DNA of 64,000 bases from Plutella xylostella (lineage: Eukaryota > Arthropoda > Insecta > Lepidoptera > Plutellidae), in assembly GCF_932276165.1 (NCBI RefSeq), contig NC_063984.1, positions 751,501-815,500 on the forward strand, in the 5' to 3' direction. Below are positions 1 through 13,454 of this stretch, piece after piece (positions within the stretch are counted from its first letter, which is position 1; each line of letters starts with the position of its first letter). Position numbers and translations under genes: made by a program. The notes beneath the pieces were generated by a model. It worked only from the letters and a program-made list of their open reading frames with translations. It made no database searches and had not been told where the DNA came from.

Positions 1-283
1 TTCGTTTTTTTATATCAAAAATTTTGTATCAAAACTGTACTCCTTCCGTCGTATGTAGAGTTGCGATTTTGCCTGTGCGGTGTTTAGGCTAATTGCAAAT
101 TAATTAACAAATCAAATAAATAGCCTTGCTGTTTTAAAGAGTAAATAAGGGTTTTTTTTAGCATATTATCAGAGACAAAAAGGGCATGATTCTTGAAGAT
201 TATGCTATCCTCTAGTTTTAAGGTCCCATAGGCATACTCCATGTCTCTTCAACTTCAATACACGAATAAATACAACCACTGAC

Positions 284-3200
284 CTTCAAGCTAGACCATC
301 TCTCCAGCAGTTGCTTGCAGAGGTCCTTGACCTTGTCCAAGATGGCGGCCCCGTCCGCGCCCTTCTCCGGACTCAGCTCTTGTGAGGGCGGCGTCGGGAC
401 CACTGTGGATAATCAAATAAACATTCTGTAAGGGGATTCACTATGTCTATGTAAGGTAGATAGAGGTGAAAAGACGGATGAGCGTTTAAATGGTTTTTTG
501 ACCATTAAATTTATACTTCACTACTACAATTTAATTTAGTCTGTGGCTAAGGATCCGTTCGTGGCGCGTGGCCGCGGCCTTATGGTGAAGCAAAACATAG
601 AGGAAATCTGCATATCAAGATTCTAGATGTGTACCCTAAGTGTATTGTCCTCATAAAAAAGTACATACAGACGAAATGAGAACCTCCTCCTTTTTTCGAA
701 GTCGGTCGGTACAGCGAAAAGCGAGTGGGTTGCTTCTGAGTCACCTCTGCTTGCCCCCTCCGGGATTAAAGTCTCACAACTTTATGTATGGTAATTTCTA
801 TTGATGTTATACCACATACCGGTGTTGTCACTCAGCCAGCGCTCCACCATGCTGAGCAGGCGGCTCTCCTGCACCATGGTCTTGTTGGGGATGGGCAGCC
901 GGTCCAGCGTCTGCAGCATCTCCAGTCTGCGGGGGGACGGGACGTTTAGTATGTACTATAAAATATGGTAGGTATGTAGTAGATTACAATATCTCCCTGA
1001 CACTGCAAAAAGGCATATTAGTAAAGGTAAAGACACCATTATGTTAGTTAACGACGTGAGACGTTTTATTAAGCCGGCTATGTGGCAAAACCTTTATGGT
1101 TTACCATATATTTGAACATACGGATTTTAAACATCCGACTGTGTGTTGGCGTGGCGTCAGGTCACGTCTGCGTCCCGCCCTGAAACACCTTATTTCATTC
1201 TAAACCCAATTACAATATAAATAGAGCTCCAAATCACCTGAACTGCGGAGTAGCGCCATGACACCACGGGCCCAGCAGCCTCAACCCTCTATAATCCAGG
1301 AACAGCCTCCTACACGGCAGATCAGCATCCCTCAGTAACCGCAGTAACGAGGTCTGAGCTCGCTGCGTCTTGGCCCGCACGACGGTTCGAGATAGGCGGA
1401 GGGTGTGGCTCTGGTTCTTTATGCCGCTTCGGGTGAGGGATTCGATGTCGTCTTCGATCTGGTGGGGGGATGGTGTGGTTAGTGAAATTATCTCGGTAAT
1501 AATGAGCGAACTTGTTGTCTGCAGTAAAGAAATACTGTGCTTCAATAGCGGTGTACATTATTGTCTGTATGCACGGTTACCCTATCAATGAATTCAGAGA
1601 TATAGAAATGATTGCTAATCATTTCTATAACTACTGTAGCCAATGCTGACGATTATAGGCAATTTCCATCAAATCAAATCTAAATTATGGCCATTTGCGC
1701 ACGTTTCATTCATTAATGAATGATGGAAAAGGAGTCACTGAACGGCCGAGCGACCTTACATCCAACTAGGTATACACCAGCACACTTGCAACTAGCGTCT
1801 CCTTTCTACTAACTTTTTTTAATTATTTATTATTACACAATGGTAGGTACATTTTTGTAGGATCATAAGATCGCAGTAAGTTGTCTGCACACTTCACTAG
1901 GCAGGCCCGTGCTGAAGTTGTAAGGTTCTGTTCCGTTCCTCATTATGTTTTAATTTTTTTAGTACTCCATCAACCAAACACTCACATCAGCATCCTGCAC
2001 CAAGTCCGGAGCTGGCACCTTGCGTCTAGGCGCGCGGGGGGCGCGGCGCGGGGCGGGGGCGCGGGGGGTACACTGCTGTGTCTCGCCTGGTTGGGGTTGG
2101 GTGGATTTGGAGGTGGACACGTCGTCTTCTTCCTGCGGGTGAGAGGTGGGGGGGTAAAATGGGGTATGAAAAAGTACGAGTACTAAAGGCTCGTTATATG
2201 AAAAACATGACACCACCGATCACTGTTACGATCCTCATAAGAGGTGCGGGCCTACTTAATCATAAATACAGGCTACATGTGAGCCTAGTTATGATAGTAG
2301 TCGTCAAAACTTTTCTGTTATGTTAATTTTTACTAAGAATAAAGATTTTTGATTTTGATTTTTGATTTTGATTATATTTTTATAGTGAAGTACGCGTAAG
2401 TTTTACATAAGAAGACGCAAATTGTAAACACGAGATCAAAGCGCTCTCTGACAACATCCAACGAGCGGATTTGAATGAAGTGTTCACTCGCTCGTACTTA
2501 TGACACCTACTTACAGTTTTAAATTTATTTTGTTCTGTATAACATACTTGATGGCGTAAAAATATATGAGGGAATATAATTATAATTTCAGAAAAGACCA
2601 CCGCACATCCAACTGGTTTATTGATTTCAATATCCTAGAGGCATATGGCGCGTGAGAGGATAAGCAAATCTATCCGCAACATTGCAATAAATTAACTTCA
2701 GTTAAGGGAAACATTATCACATATTGTACTCGTATCTAATAAACATCAGTTTCAAACCTCTTCCTCATCCGAGTCTGGCTCAGCTCCGATCCACCCGCGA
2801 CAGTTGCTCGCCCCACAGTAGCAGCGCTGCGCGACCTTACTGCAAACGAAATAGAGTCGCATTTAGAACGGCGTGGCGCTAGAGACAAAGGATGTTTAGC
2901 TATTGCGCTATCTATTAGCCCCCTATTCAAGTATCCTGGTTATTGATGAACGGATACTTTTCGCCTGGTTTGCGGAAGGTCAGTTATACATATACTTTTC
3001 GTTTAATTTTTTGTATAATGTTTACTTACGTTATTAAAAAATATACCTATCATGCTATAAAAAGAAAGGGCCCCAATGCATGTCCTTTTTACAAGTCAGT
3101 ACTTGAAAATACATATGTAACAGCAATATCATCAGACAAATCTCGCAACACAAACAAGGCAGCCAATGAATAATACATAAATACTTTAAAAATACATCAC

Positions 3201-6028
3201 TCCCACCTCCCACCTCATACAATGCAAACGACTCACCCGAACCGCTGGAACTGATAGTCGAACGTGATCTCTTCCCCAGGAACAATATCTCTCTTGCTGA
3301 AGAACCCTATTCTCAGCTCCCCATTAACCGTCCACTTCTGAGTCTCAGCATTGGGGTCGCAGGAGTGGTTGATGAACCGCGAAATATTCCCTTTCATGGT
3401 CGCATCAATGACTGTGTCCCCTTTGAGCGACATGAAGTAGTGGTGCAAGTTGTTTTCGTCTGAGTATTCTTGGGCCCGTTTGTAAAACTGCTCGTAGTCT
3501 AGCACTTCTCCTATGTACTCCATTAGGAATTCGCCGCTGTGGATTGGAAAGGGTTGGGTTAAATTTAGGTTACACGAAAGTTGCTGGTTAATCTTTCGCA
3601 ATAGCATTGTGAACGTGAAATAAAATTCGCATCAATGGAACATGAATATGATGAATGTTTGAGATCATTATTATTTCGCATAATTCTGGTGGCGTATCGC
3701 TGTACGATAGACAATTATTAAAAATTACCTGCATTAAACGAAATTTATTCCCATGCAAAAGACATAGCAACTTACGAAATGATTTCCTCGCTGGCTTCCA
3801 CACCACACCCTTTCTTATCAGCATAGAACACCTTCAGTGGAGCCAACTCTTTTTTCTGGAACCTTCTGTTTGTACATCTGTCGCCCACTGGACATCGGTA
3901 GTTACTGAAAACATTACAGGAAAGTTAAACCTCAAGCACATTATGTACTACATTACACATGGAAAATACTACATAGTAGAAGCGCAGTACCTCTCATCTG
4001 GGAGGAAGCAAAACATTTCGAGCTATAGAGGTTACACTCAAAATTTATGGAGTTTTATCATAATGATATTTATGAGTTATGTTATAGGCAGCTCCATAAG
4101 TAACTAACAAACCTCTTTCTATTCATTCAAACATCTTTGTTCATTACTTTGATGAGGTACAAAAGTATGAAGCTACTTATATGAAGCTACCCAACTACAA
4201 AATGTAATATTTATGGGACATACCATTCAATCATGAGCAGTCTGTTCAAGCAGTCCTCCCCGCAGCCGAGCTCGCCGCGGTCAGTCTCCTCCTTGGTGAG
4301 GAAGCAGTCGCAGATCATCTTCTTGGTCTCCTTGCTGATCATGCGCTCGCACAGGTACTCATTCTCCTCCAGGTGCACAAACTGACTCATCCTCTCTGCT
4401 ATTATCTTGTCACAGGTTTCTTTTGTCAGCTGTATCTCTTGTTGTTCCTCCTCTGTAACGTTTTCACCTTCAGATACAGGTGGTAGCTTTGGCAGGCTTG
4501 GGCTGGCTAGTGGTGACAGTGCTGGCGAGCTGGCACCCATCTCCAGCTCACTGGAGCGACGCCACCGTGACTTCACCTTCACTGGCATATCAGTAGGGAC
4601 AGGAAATGTTGGGGAGTTGGATGCATTTGTCAAAAGACCATCTGGCATCTTTTCTTGACTGTCTGATCCTATTTCTTCCAACTTCAACTTTGTTTGTGAC
4701 ATCAAAGCCTTTTTCAAAGGTGTTTTCACCAGGCCATAACCTTTGGTCTTTTGTTTGAGTGTGCTTATTGTCTTGATGCGACTAGATCTTCGTACTCCAC
4801 TGGGTGAGGACTCTGCTGAGTCATTCTGGGCGGGTTCAGATGTGACTCTGGAGGAGTTACTGTCATCTGACAGAGTTGAGCTTGGAGTCAAGCTCGGGTC
4901 AGGTCTCACAAGCTGGTCTGATGAACTATCTTTTAAAAATGCTAACAAGTCAGGTGTGTTGCAGGCTGAAGACCTGTTGCTGTCATTCATTTCAGTGCAG
5001 TCCATTGGAGAGTTCAAGTCAGGAACAGAACTAGCAAGGTTGAGCTTCTCAAAATGTTGCTGAAACTCATTGATAGGTTCTTTGCTGGTTTCTTCTTTTT
5101 GCACTCCAGTTTCATTGGTTGCTTCTTTGGGACTGCTAATTTGAATATCATAATAATACTCTGGGTTGTCATCTTCAACTATTTGAACTACAGTAATGAC
5201 TTCTTCATCATCATCATCATCTTCCAGCTCTATCACTTCATTAGTTTGTTCTTCAGCTGATGGAGTGTGGGTGCTGGGCAGTTCCTCTGTGTTGGAGACT
5301 GGAGTGTGGTCTACAAATGGTGGCTGTATCTCTAGTTCTTGCTGAGGCATGCTGGTTTCAGTCTCCATCTTTGTTAATTGTTGGTCTAGTGTAGGCTCCG
5401 TGTTTGGCAATTCAATTTTATCTAACACTTGCTCTATGGGTGGCTGAGATTGCTGTACATTAACAGCATCTACATTATGACTAACAGATTCAGTATTTTT
5501 CATCGGTGGTAACTGTATCTCACTTAAATTAAATGCTGGCATAGGTAAATAGTCCCCAGAGTTTGAATTTAAAGTTCTGATTGTATTTATTACAGGACTG
5601 CAGTTGCTCATGCTAGCTGAATCAGACTGTGACTCCAGGGCAGTGGAATCTGATTCGGAGCTTGCACCGGGATCAACTACTCGTATTTCTAAACTGCTGC
5701 TTGTCTCACTGTCACTTCCGAGGTCACACTTCTTCTCATCATTGTTGAAGAGGCAGCGGTACTTGCCAAACTTCTTGTGTAGGACCACAATGGGGACAGG
5801 GGGGTGGGAAGTTGTAGGCTGGTCAGTGTTGGGCAGGGAGGTGGAGTCTAGCGGTGGCTCCGGCGCGGCGGGCGCGGGGCCGTCAGCGCTGGTGCCGGGC
5901 GCGGGCGCGGCCGGGGGCTGGCCGGTCTCCGCCGCGGGCGCCGCGTCGGTCTCGCTCGGCTGCTTGCCGCGTCGCGCGTTGCGCCGAGGCCCCGTACCCT
6001 TCGCTGCGGGTTTCTTCTTCTTCGCCAT
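284..6028 (-). CDS. Set2: Set2/SETD2 histone H3K36 methyltransferase (3' part outside window)
   Basis: Nuclear enzyme that trimethylates H3K36 on transcribed chromatin, normally bound to elongating RNA polymerase II. Exons in transcript order: 6028-4224, 3904-3776, 3536-3237, 2839-2758, 2132-1986, 1458-1238, 926-820, 402-284; all joins keep phase, giving 970 codons, and the gene continues past position 1. The start codon at 6028 has an in-frame TAA two codons upstream; a splice acceptor near 6060 suggests a spliced 5' UTR. The N terminus is low-complexity (Lys/Ala/Pro, then Ser-rich with an acidic run near codons 270-280). The AWS domain spans about residues 570-625 with its Cys cluster; SET spans about 617-740 with YIGEVLDYEQF, NISRFINHSCDPN (residues 695-706) and FDYQFQRF; post-SET is CYCGASNCRGW (751-761). 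The last exons match the SETD2 region between SET and SRI; the SRI domain is not in the window. Family assignment is certain. Confidence 0.95.
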
Positions 6029-6895
6029 TATTTATTCGTATCACCAAGATGCCATTTACCTGAAAACACAAAAAAATATCAACACGATCCCATGCAAACG
6101 AAAGCAATGACCTCCTTTGATCGGTCATTGTTTTTAACCACTATTGACAATCTACGCATGGCAGCATTTACTTTTTGCCTTGAAATGATTTGTTGGTAGT
6201 ATATGGGTTGTCATGAATAGAGAAATAACGAATACAGACAATCACGAATAAATTTGGCTTGATCACAAGCGCAAGCACCGGTACCCTTACCCAAAAACTG
6301 ATAAATTAGAAGTAAACTTACCATAACGGTAAAGATATAAATGAAACTCTTACATTTAGAGGTAATTTAATACTTAAATTAGCACTAATAACCAAAAATC
6401 CTTTTCTAAATAAACTAAACAGCAAGCTATTTCATTTTTCACATCACTCACTTCATAAAATGATTTTTTTTAAATGACCATCTTGAAGTTTAGCCTAGTG
6501 ATGTAAAATGATGTGTATTTATATCGATTATAATAATGCTGCACATGTAGGTTTCGGCATAGCATACCCTTTTTGCAACACCCTGTATATAACTGCAACT
6601 TATATTCCTTGTGTTTGATTCTACTAATGTGTACTAATGTGATGTGTGTCTGGTTTAGATTTCCCAAGAACTTCTCATATAAAAAGTCCTTAAGATTTCC
6701 TTAGTCGAAAAGTTTTTTTTGTGATCTGTGTGCACCATGTCATGTCTATGATTTCAACGTCATCATACAAACGTCAACGTCATACAATGTCAACTTGACA
6801 AACTAAACAAATTGTGAAATTGTTGCAAAGTCGCCGCTACTAAAAATTTAAATAGCTAAAAATACAGCTAGTAAATCATAAGATTTAATACCAAT
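6029..6895. promoter_or_regulatory. Divergent promoter interval between Set2 and Spcs2
   Basis: About 870 bp separate the two start codons on opposite strands, so the interval must hold both 5' UTRs and both promoters. A likely 5' UTR splice acceptor for Set2 lies at about 6060. A degenerate half of a TIR repeat lies at 6537-6591. No clear TATA box was recognised. The bidirectional promoter is inferred from the layout, not from a motif. Confidence 0.5.
6537..6591. repeat. Half copy of a TIR repeat family (GTAGGTTTCGGC / GCAACACCCTGTA end)
   Basis: The stretch carries CTGCACATGTAGGTTTCGGC followed by ACCCTTTTTGCAACACCCTG. The same end occurs at 26092-26151 and at the right end of the two-ended element at 40031-40302, so this is probably a decayed or half copy of that family. 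Confidence 0.55.
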
Positions 6896-9410
6896 ATGAC
6901 TGAAACTAAAAAGACAGAGACACCAGAGGTAAAGTTTATGATTATCCTTACACAGAAGCAGCTATTTTATGTGCCTTACCGCAACGAAAGGGACACGTCA
7001 CGTATTTACAAGTTTTCATTTTATTTCGTGTTTCTACTCAGTAATAATGATTCTACTAATGTATTATTGTTCAAGGTGGTAAAAATCAACAAATGGGATG
7101 GAGCTGCGGCCAAGAACGCTGTAGATGATGCCGTCAGAGAGGTGAGTACATTTTATACAAACCCTCATGTATTCACGCTTGTTAAGCATAGCGGTGGGCA
7201 CTATGACACGACAGACATACCGATGATGTCCATGATCCTTAACGTCTCTCGCTACATTACCCTGTAAAAATATCATCCACAATATGCACAAGCACATGCC
7301 ACAGTGGTTGTGTGCGATGTGGATGAGATTTTTATTTTATTGCCAGTTATTCAGGTATGTTATAGAAAGACTGGAACAGCCTGCCATAAATAAGTGGGCT
7401 ATTTTTAACCGACTTCAAAAACAGGAGGAGGTTCTCAATTTGTCAGGGATCTTTTTTTATTAAACCTGCGCCGCAATATCTTGGCTGAATATATTTAACA
7501 GGAAAAACTACTAAACTATATTATTGTCTACTTGCAGGTCCTGACTGGTGACCTGAAGTGCAAGGAGAGCTTCGCGCTGATTGACGGGCGCCTTTTCCTT
7601 TGTGCACTTGCAGTGGGTGTTGCTCTCTACGCACTGCTGTGGGACTATCTCTACCCATTCCCACAGTCCAGGTATGGTTCACTAATCATTTTCACTTTTC
7701 TTTTACTGTATTACTGTAGAAAATTTATAACTTGAAAGATAAACTCTTACACAAACAGGACTTAGTTATACATACATACATACATCCATCCTGACGTCCC
7801 TCAGCAGGGACAAAGGGCTTTGAGAAGATTTCTCCATCTGACTCGATCTTGGGCAGCGGCTGCGAGATCCTCCCACTCCATCCTCATAACCTTTGCCTCA
7901 CTCTCCACAGAACGTCGCCAGGTTGTTTTTGGGCGGCCTCTTTTACGGCTTCCAGGTGGCTGCCAGGTGAGTATGCGCTTCGAAGGAGTTTCTCCAGGTC
8001 TTCTAAGGGTATGCCCCAGCCACCTCCATTTTCTAATGAGGATTTCTTGGTCGATAGGTTTCTGCTTAGTCAGTCTCCACAGTTCCGCGTTCAAAATGGT
8101 TCGTGGCCAGTAAATCCGCAGGATTCGCCTTAAGCATTTGTTGACAAATACTTGTAGCTTGCTGGATAGGTCTTTCCGAACGAACCATGTCTCGCAACCG
8201 TATAACAGGACTGACTTCACGTTAGACTCGAAAATCCTCACTTTTGTTCGCCGGGTGATGACGCTGGAGCTCCACACTGGTTTCAACTGGGCAAACGCGC
8301 CTCTTGCCTTGTTCAGACGACTCTCTATGTCCAAGTCTGTCCCACCTGTTGGATCAACTACTCCCCCTAGGTAAGTGAATTTGTTAACCCTTTCAACGTC
8401 GACGCCATTGATTTGGAGCGGCTGGTCATCAAGGGACCGAAGGCGCATCTCCTTAGGACTTAGTTATGGCACACTGTATGTGGAAATACCTGTTTGTTGT
8501 AAACAGAAATGAGTCCCTTCACCATTAGTGAGCCTCTTCTTTATAGCTACATAGCACTTCAAAGGACAGTTATATCTCTTGCTGATGCCATACAATAGAA
8601 TGTGCACATCTTAACATGTTTGTTTTTTATTTTTATTTATACAGAAACATTGTAATATAAAAGGTAAAACTAGTATGTGACTCAACCCCCACATCCTCCC
8701 CCCAGACTGGTGTTAGTGATCTGCGTGTCCTCGTACTTCGTGCTGATGGGGGTGCTGACGCTGTACACCACATTCAAGGAGAAGGGCATCTTTGTGGTAG
8801 CGCGCGAGACCGTTGCCGCCGGCACGCGTGTATGGGAGGCCAGCTCTTATGTTAAGAAGTAAGCCTATACTACATTCCAAAGTTTTCTCGTGAAAGAGTT
8901 ACAAACATCTAGATCCATCCATACTTACAATATTTGTGCCTTGTGTCCATTCAGTAAAATGATAGAGCTTTACTGAATTTGAATTGAATTGAATTATTCC
9001 CAATCTCCGCTGGGGAGCTTTAACAGCCCCTTTATAGGTACTCTCATCTCATTGTCAAAAATTATGGGTCGATTACACCTAACGAGTACAGTGGCGAGTC
9101 ATTGTCCTCGGCCGCACACTCGGTCACTTGATAGCCGTTCATTGGTCGAGGATCGGCCGAGGATACTGTCTCACCACTGTACTCGATGGTTGTAATCGAC
9201 CCATAAACATCTTCTACCTTTCCCAGACACGACGACAAATACCACCTGGTCCTGGTCCTACGTGACACGAACGGCAAGTTTCGAGAAGCTTCCATCAACA
9301 AGTCCTTCGCGAACTACATCGACAGCTCCGGAGTGGTCGCTCAGGCCACTGTCACCAGCGAGATCACAAGACTCTACAACTCACTGCTGTCAGAGAAGAA
9401 GGAGAAGTAG
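6896..9410 (+). CDS. Spcs2: Signal peptidase complex subunit 2 (25 kDa)
   Basis: Non-catalytic ER-membrane subunit of the signal peptidase complex, which removes signal peptides from secretory proteins. Five exons: 6896-6928, 7076-7141, 7538-7671, 8706-8858, 9227-9410 (570 nt, 189 aa), close to the family's usual length. All introns are GT-AG and phases match. Two hydrophobic segments (about residues 52-71, LFLCALAVGVALYALLW, and 79-98, LVLVICVSSYFVLMG) form the SPC25 membrane hairpin. The soluble part continues through FKEKGIFVVARE and KYHLVLVLRDTNGKF to a lysine-rich C terminus ending SEKKEK. The orthology is clear from the order of these motifs. Intron 3 holds a truncated LINE and intron 4 a small TIR element, neither touching splice sites. 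It is divergent from Set2. Confidence 0.93.
7405..7470. repeat. Short LINE-tail-like remnant with AACCGACTTCAAAAA motif
   Basis: The segment in intron 2 of Spcs2 reads TTTTTAACCGACTTC followed by an AGGAGGAGGTTCTCAATT motif. The reverse-complement motif recurs at about 665-710 and 40150-40178, so it is dispersed here. The motif is common in lepidopteran genomes; assignment to a CR1-type 3' end is from memory and uncertain. Confidence 0.45.
7770..8454 (-). mobile_element. 5'-truncated RTE-type non-LTR retrotransposon with 13-bp TSD
   Basis: A minus-strand open frame (8448-7801, 215 aa) encodes the C-terminal end of a reverse transcriptase polyprotein: NKFTYLGGVV, SVLLYGCETW, CLRRILRIYWP and a Trp/Arg-rich tail, typical of RTE-like LINEs. 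Catalytic RT motifs are absent because the element is 5'-truncated. On the plus strand it starts with (TACA)n, which is the element's 3' microsatellite tail. The 13-mer AGGACTTAGTTAT flanks both sides (7757-7769 and 8455-8467), a target-site duplication. It lies in intron 3 of Spcs2, antisense to the gene. Confidence 0.9.
9065..9203. mobile_element. MITE with about 30-bp TIRs and TA target site
   Basis: The ends are inverted copies: TGGGTCGATTACA...CGAGTACAGTGG on the left and CCACTGTACTCG...TGTAATCGACCCA on the right, with TA dinucleotides immediately outside (9063-9064, 9204-9205). It is 139 bp, non-coding, in intron 4 of Spcs2, ending about 20 bp before the exon 5 acceptor. TA duplication suggests a Tc1/mariner-type source, which is inference. 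Confidence 0.8.
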
Positions 9411-9512
9411 AGCTGTCTCGCTCTAACACACAGCCCAGAGGATAAGGACGAATCTCGTCTCTCGCTCTGGCGTATAGCGTAAGCGTCTGTCGGATGTAAT
9501 CTTCATGTTTCG

Positions 9513-9518
9513 AATAAA
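9513..9518 (+). terminator. Spcs2 polyadenylation signal
   Basis: A canonical AATAAA lies 103 bp after the Spcs2 stop codon, in the expected place for a short 3' UTR. Confidence 0.7.
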
Positions 9519-9529
9519 AGCGTGGTATG

Positions 9530-12500
9530 ACAGATTTTTTGTTTTTGTATCTTGGAATTTTAAGTAGTGGGATTTTGGTGCTGTAGTTTAATACGTGCGG
9601 ATAGGGAAAAAATATAAAAATGGCGGTAAAATTTATGCGATGTTTATACTATTTACTCTCTGCGGCGGCCTCCATTCATATTCGGCGGCATTCAATTATA
9701 TTGTTTCAGTGTCCGCACGTACTTTATAGTAGTAGTTTGTAGAAATGTAAATTTAGAAATTACAAAACAAATATGGATTCACCAAGGTTTCACTAAGTTT
9801 ATGACCGCCATCTTTGAAACAGCGCCATCTACAAAAACCCGTGTGGAATTTTGAATGGCGTAGAGGACGTAGATGTTGCGCACGCAGCAAAGTTCAGAGA
9901 TTCCAAACTAGATGTCGCTGCCTACCCGAAAGGGGCCGAGACGTATAGAAATTATGATTCACACGCAAAGCTCAAGATCGAATCAGTCGACAAAACCGGG
10001 CTTCAGCCGCCCGGTCGCGCGTCAATGTCATCGAATAATAGTTACCTTTAGTTAACTTACGTTCCAATAGTTTTAGATAACACACCTTGTGGCTAAAAAT
10101 AGTGTAGTGAATGGACTCAAAAGTGGGTTGAAGAAAGCGAATTTCCATTTATGTAATACAGAAAATAGCACACAGCTCTGCCCTGCGTATTCGCTAAAAT
10201 TGGGTTTCGGTGCACTTGTCCCATGAATCAAGGGTAGATTTTGGATTATTAGTGACTTAAATTAATCAGGTAAGTTAATAATTTATTTTTATTTGAAAGT
10301 GAATTTAACTGGGAGTGTGCAAATTGACTTTAGAAATTAATCTTAAAAAATATATTTCATTTAAATATAATACCTTTTTTTTATGTGTATATGATCTATA
10401 AAAATATTTAAAAAAATACAATAAGTACATAAATAAAAGTAGAAATATAAATAAATTTAAATATCTAATACAAAAAATTTGACGTAGCTAGTAGCTACCT
10501 ACAATGTTTAAATTCCCATTAGGGCCGTAAAACTAGCAATAAACTTGGTCACGGTATCAAGTCACACCTAATGACATCATCACAATGCAACCCGGCCGTA
10601 TACAGCTATAGAACCTTGTCGTAGTTAACTGTAGAGCCCGTATAAGCTAAAAACTATAGAGAACCTTCGGACGACCTTACCGTCTTATTCTCATTATGTA
10701 ATTTAATACAAAGTAAGTACCTACGTATAAAATAAATATAAGTTCGACCCTTTACCTCTATAAAACATAATATTTTTCTTATTATCCTTAAGTTATAAAA
10801 TAATATATGCGGAAGTTATTAAACTATAAGAAACCAAATAAAAACAAATCTGCTGCTGATATCTGTAGAAGGCTTTGACCTTGTTATAGATTTCAATGAT
10901 AGTGCCTGTTATCAGAGTCTATTTTCCAGGAAACCGGCGCGGGAAAATAATCTCAGTTACCATCAATAAATGGAGGAATTTCCCAGGCAAAAAGCGACCT
11001 TATAGACAGCATTTTCCATGCTATAGTAGCGTAATAGTGTCGCTGTTTATTGGCGCGAATGTTAACAATTATACCACTCGGTTCTATTTGCGTCCTGGGG
11101 GTCACTGTATCTTGCGAAAAACCAAGTTTCGGATCGCTGTTGCGCTTACCACGACTCTATTTCGTTGTATTGAACGTACCGATTGAAAGACAGTTGTCGT
11201 TAGTTTGTTTTTTGTGAAGCTGAAGTAACCCTTCTGGCGTCGCCGTATTCTAGTACTAACTAACGAATACACGCGTAGATAATGCACACATAATGCCTAC
11301 CGGTTAAAGAAGATACTGAGGTAATGAGACGGTTTCAATTAGCTAATCTATCAATGAATTTGGGTACCCGAAGTTTGTACCTATTTTAAAACATTGTAAC
11401 TTAGTAGGAACTAATTACAAATGTACTTTATACGCGATTTAGTTCTAACTACGGTATATCGATAAAGTAATCTTAATCAGTTTAATGTATAGATTACCTA
11501 CCTAGCTACGGTTTCATGGGTTTCACGATGTATTGGTACTAAGACTCGTTTTACCTCAGTATATTTAATAGGTAGACTAATTTATCATAATTAATCATAA
11601 TCACCAGCTGATTGGTCTCAGTTACCGACACAGATAACGCTTACGGCGATTAGAAAATTCATTTTGGGCGAGACGAGATAACGCAATGCCAAGGCCGCAC
11701 ATTCACATTATTGTATTTTATGCACGAGATACGTGATTTAATAAGTTTTTTGCTTTTTTATTTTATTTTCTATTGCTTCTTGCTTAATGTATGTAGAAAT
11801 ATAGGTAATTTTATGAAAGGAAGGAGTCAAATACCGGTGTGGCTTATTACATGGGAAATAAAGATAGAGCGGCTTTGCTCTACATAGTAATTTTTGGACT
11901 CTGATTTTGATTTTGACATAAGTAAATTATCGAAATTAAATCTATCGCTGTATTATTGTTGTCAAATAAAGATGGCTATCACAGACCTACCACGACTACA
12001 GGTAGGTACTTAGATTTAAATTTCGATGACATGTTAGGTGCAACTAGCAAGTCACCCTAAGTTGATTTATTAGTATCTAAGCCTGTATCCTGCTACCTAT
12101 CTACCTACTAGCAATGTGCATGCGCCGGTCGTGTGAAAGTCACGTGTTATTGTTAACTATTTTATACTACTGACTTAGATGAACAATAATATGAACAAGA
12201 TGGAGTGTCAGTGTAAAAGAAACGTCTTGACAACTAAGACCCCACATCTATCACAGAGCTCCTATTTTGCTACATAGGGTGCTCATTAGGTTTGTCAGTA
12301 AAAAAATGCAGTCAGTTTTATTCTTTTTTTTTGTATGTGACTCACCATTATGTTCTTATATTGTTAATCTAAGACATTCTAAGACAACTGAACACGTTGT
12401 CTCAGTGTCAGTGCACGAGCAGAATAAAATTGGAACTGAATGCTGTGAATGCGACGAGTTTGCCAAAGCTCTCGTTTACTGCGTACGCCGGATCTATTGG

Positions 12501-13454
12501 ATATCTGGAATTCCTTTACTTTGTTTCAAGCGGCGTTTTTTCGATGCAAATATATTCGTACTCGCTTTGGTGTCGTGAGTGTCACCGTTAGCTGCATATC
12601 TGAAAAACTGTGTTTGTTATAAAGGTGATTCCATCTAATCATATATTTCTTTTATGTTATCGTATTCTTACTATTTCACCATAATTCTTAATCGTGAGTT
12701 CATGAAAATAATACCGAATGTCATACCTACCTAGTTTGATATTGTTGATCAGCGAACTAAGTTCGCTGGTGTAACTAGCTAGACGTAGGTAGTCCGAAAA
12801 AAAGAGAAATTACCTAACTATAAAGTTAGGGTTTCCTCAATCGTATTTATAAACGATCCTTACGGGTAATCAAAGTAACCAAATAAATTGTGTTCCGGGT
12901 ACAACAACCTACATAATGCGCTAAATAATCCTTCGACAGACGAACTCGTAGGTGGTTCCACAAAATGATCTCATACACAAAAGTATTATTAATATTATGT
13001 GAGCTGGTTCAAACTTGGGATAGCCTTGAGTCGATAAAACGATTTGTTATACTCACACGGTATAATTGATTATTTATGGTAAGTACTTACTTTAATTTAA
13101 CTCAAGTGATAAGAACCGATAGTGACAAAAGGTTGCTTAACTTCCGTATTTATGATAATTAGTTCGATAGATTCAACGTACGAATGGAAGTGATGGAACA
13201 TAGGACCTCTACATTTTTCTTCGTTTTGTTTTTTTCTTGATTTTTTTGCGACTGCGTCGTACCATTCGCACCCTATAGCTATTGCGTGAAAATAATATAA
13301 ACAATGCTGTGAAAATTTCCACGAATATTCGACATGCTCGTATTGCATGTTTATGTGGTAAAATAGCTGCTGTTGCGTTTTATAATACTTTTTACTATGA
13401 TTTACAAAGTCATAAGTAGGTATAGTGTAGGTACTTAGGTATTTATTTATAGTT
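9530..13454. other. AT-rich spacer without a recognised gene
   Basis: No reading frame in this stretch matched a known family, and the short open frames have no convincing splice-site context. It is AT-rich, with occasional tails such as TTTTGGACTCTGATTTTGATTTT near 11895, which resemble decayed retrotransposon ends. It may hold the promoter and non-coding first exon of the downstream Gpo1 gene, whose first coding exon is preceded by a splice acceptor, but I could not place them. Confidence 0.5.

Noticed and set aside
1881..2326. Plus-strand Gly/Arg-rich frames opposite Set2
   Set aside because: They are complements of the Pro/Arg-rich Set2 exon at 1986-2132.
4407..6110. Several plus-strand frames in the Set2 first exon
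   Set aside because: All are antisense shadows of the 601-codon first exon, which has the family match and correct splice phase.
7801..8448. 215-codon minus-strand frame as a host gene
   Set aside because: Its motifs (LLYGCETW, CLRRILRIYWP) and the 13-bp flanking duplication show it is a retrotransposon fragment.
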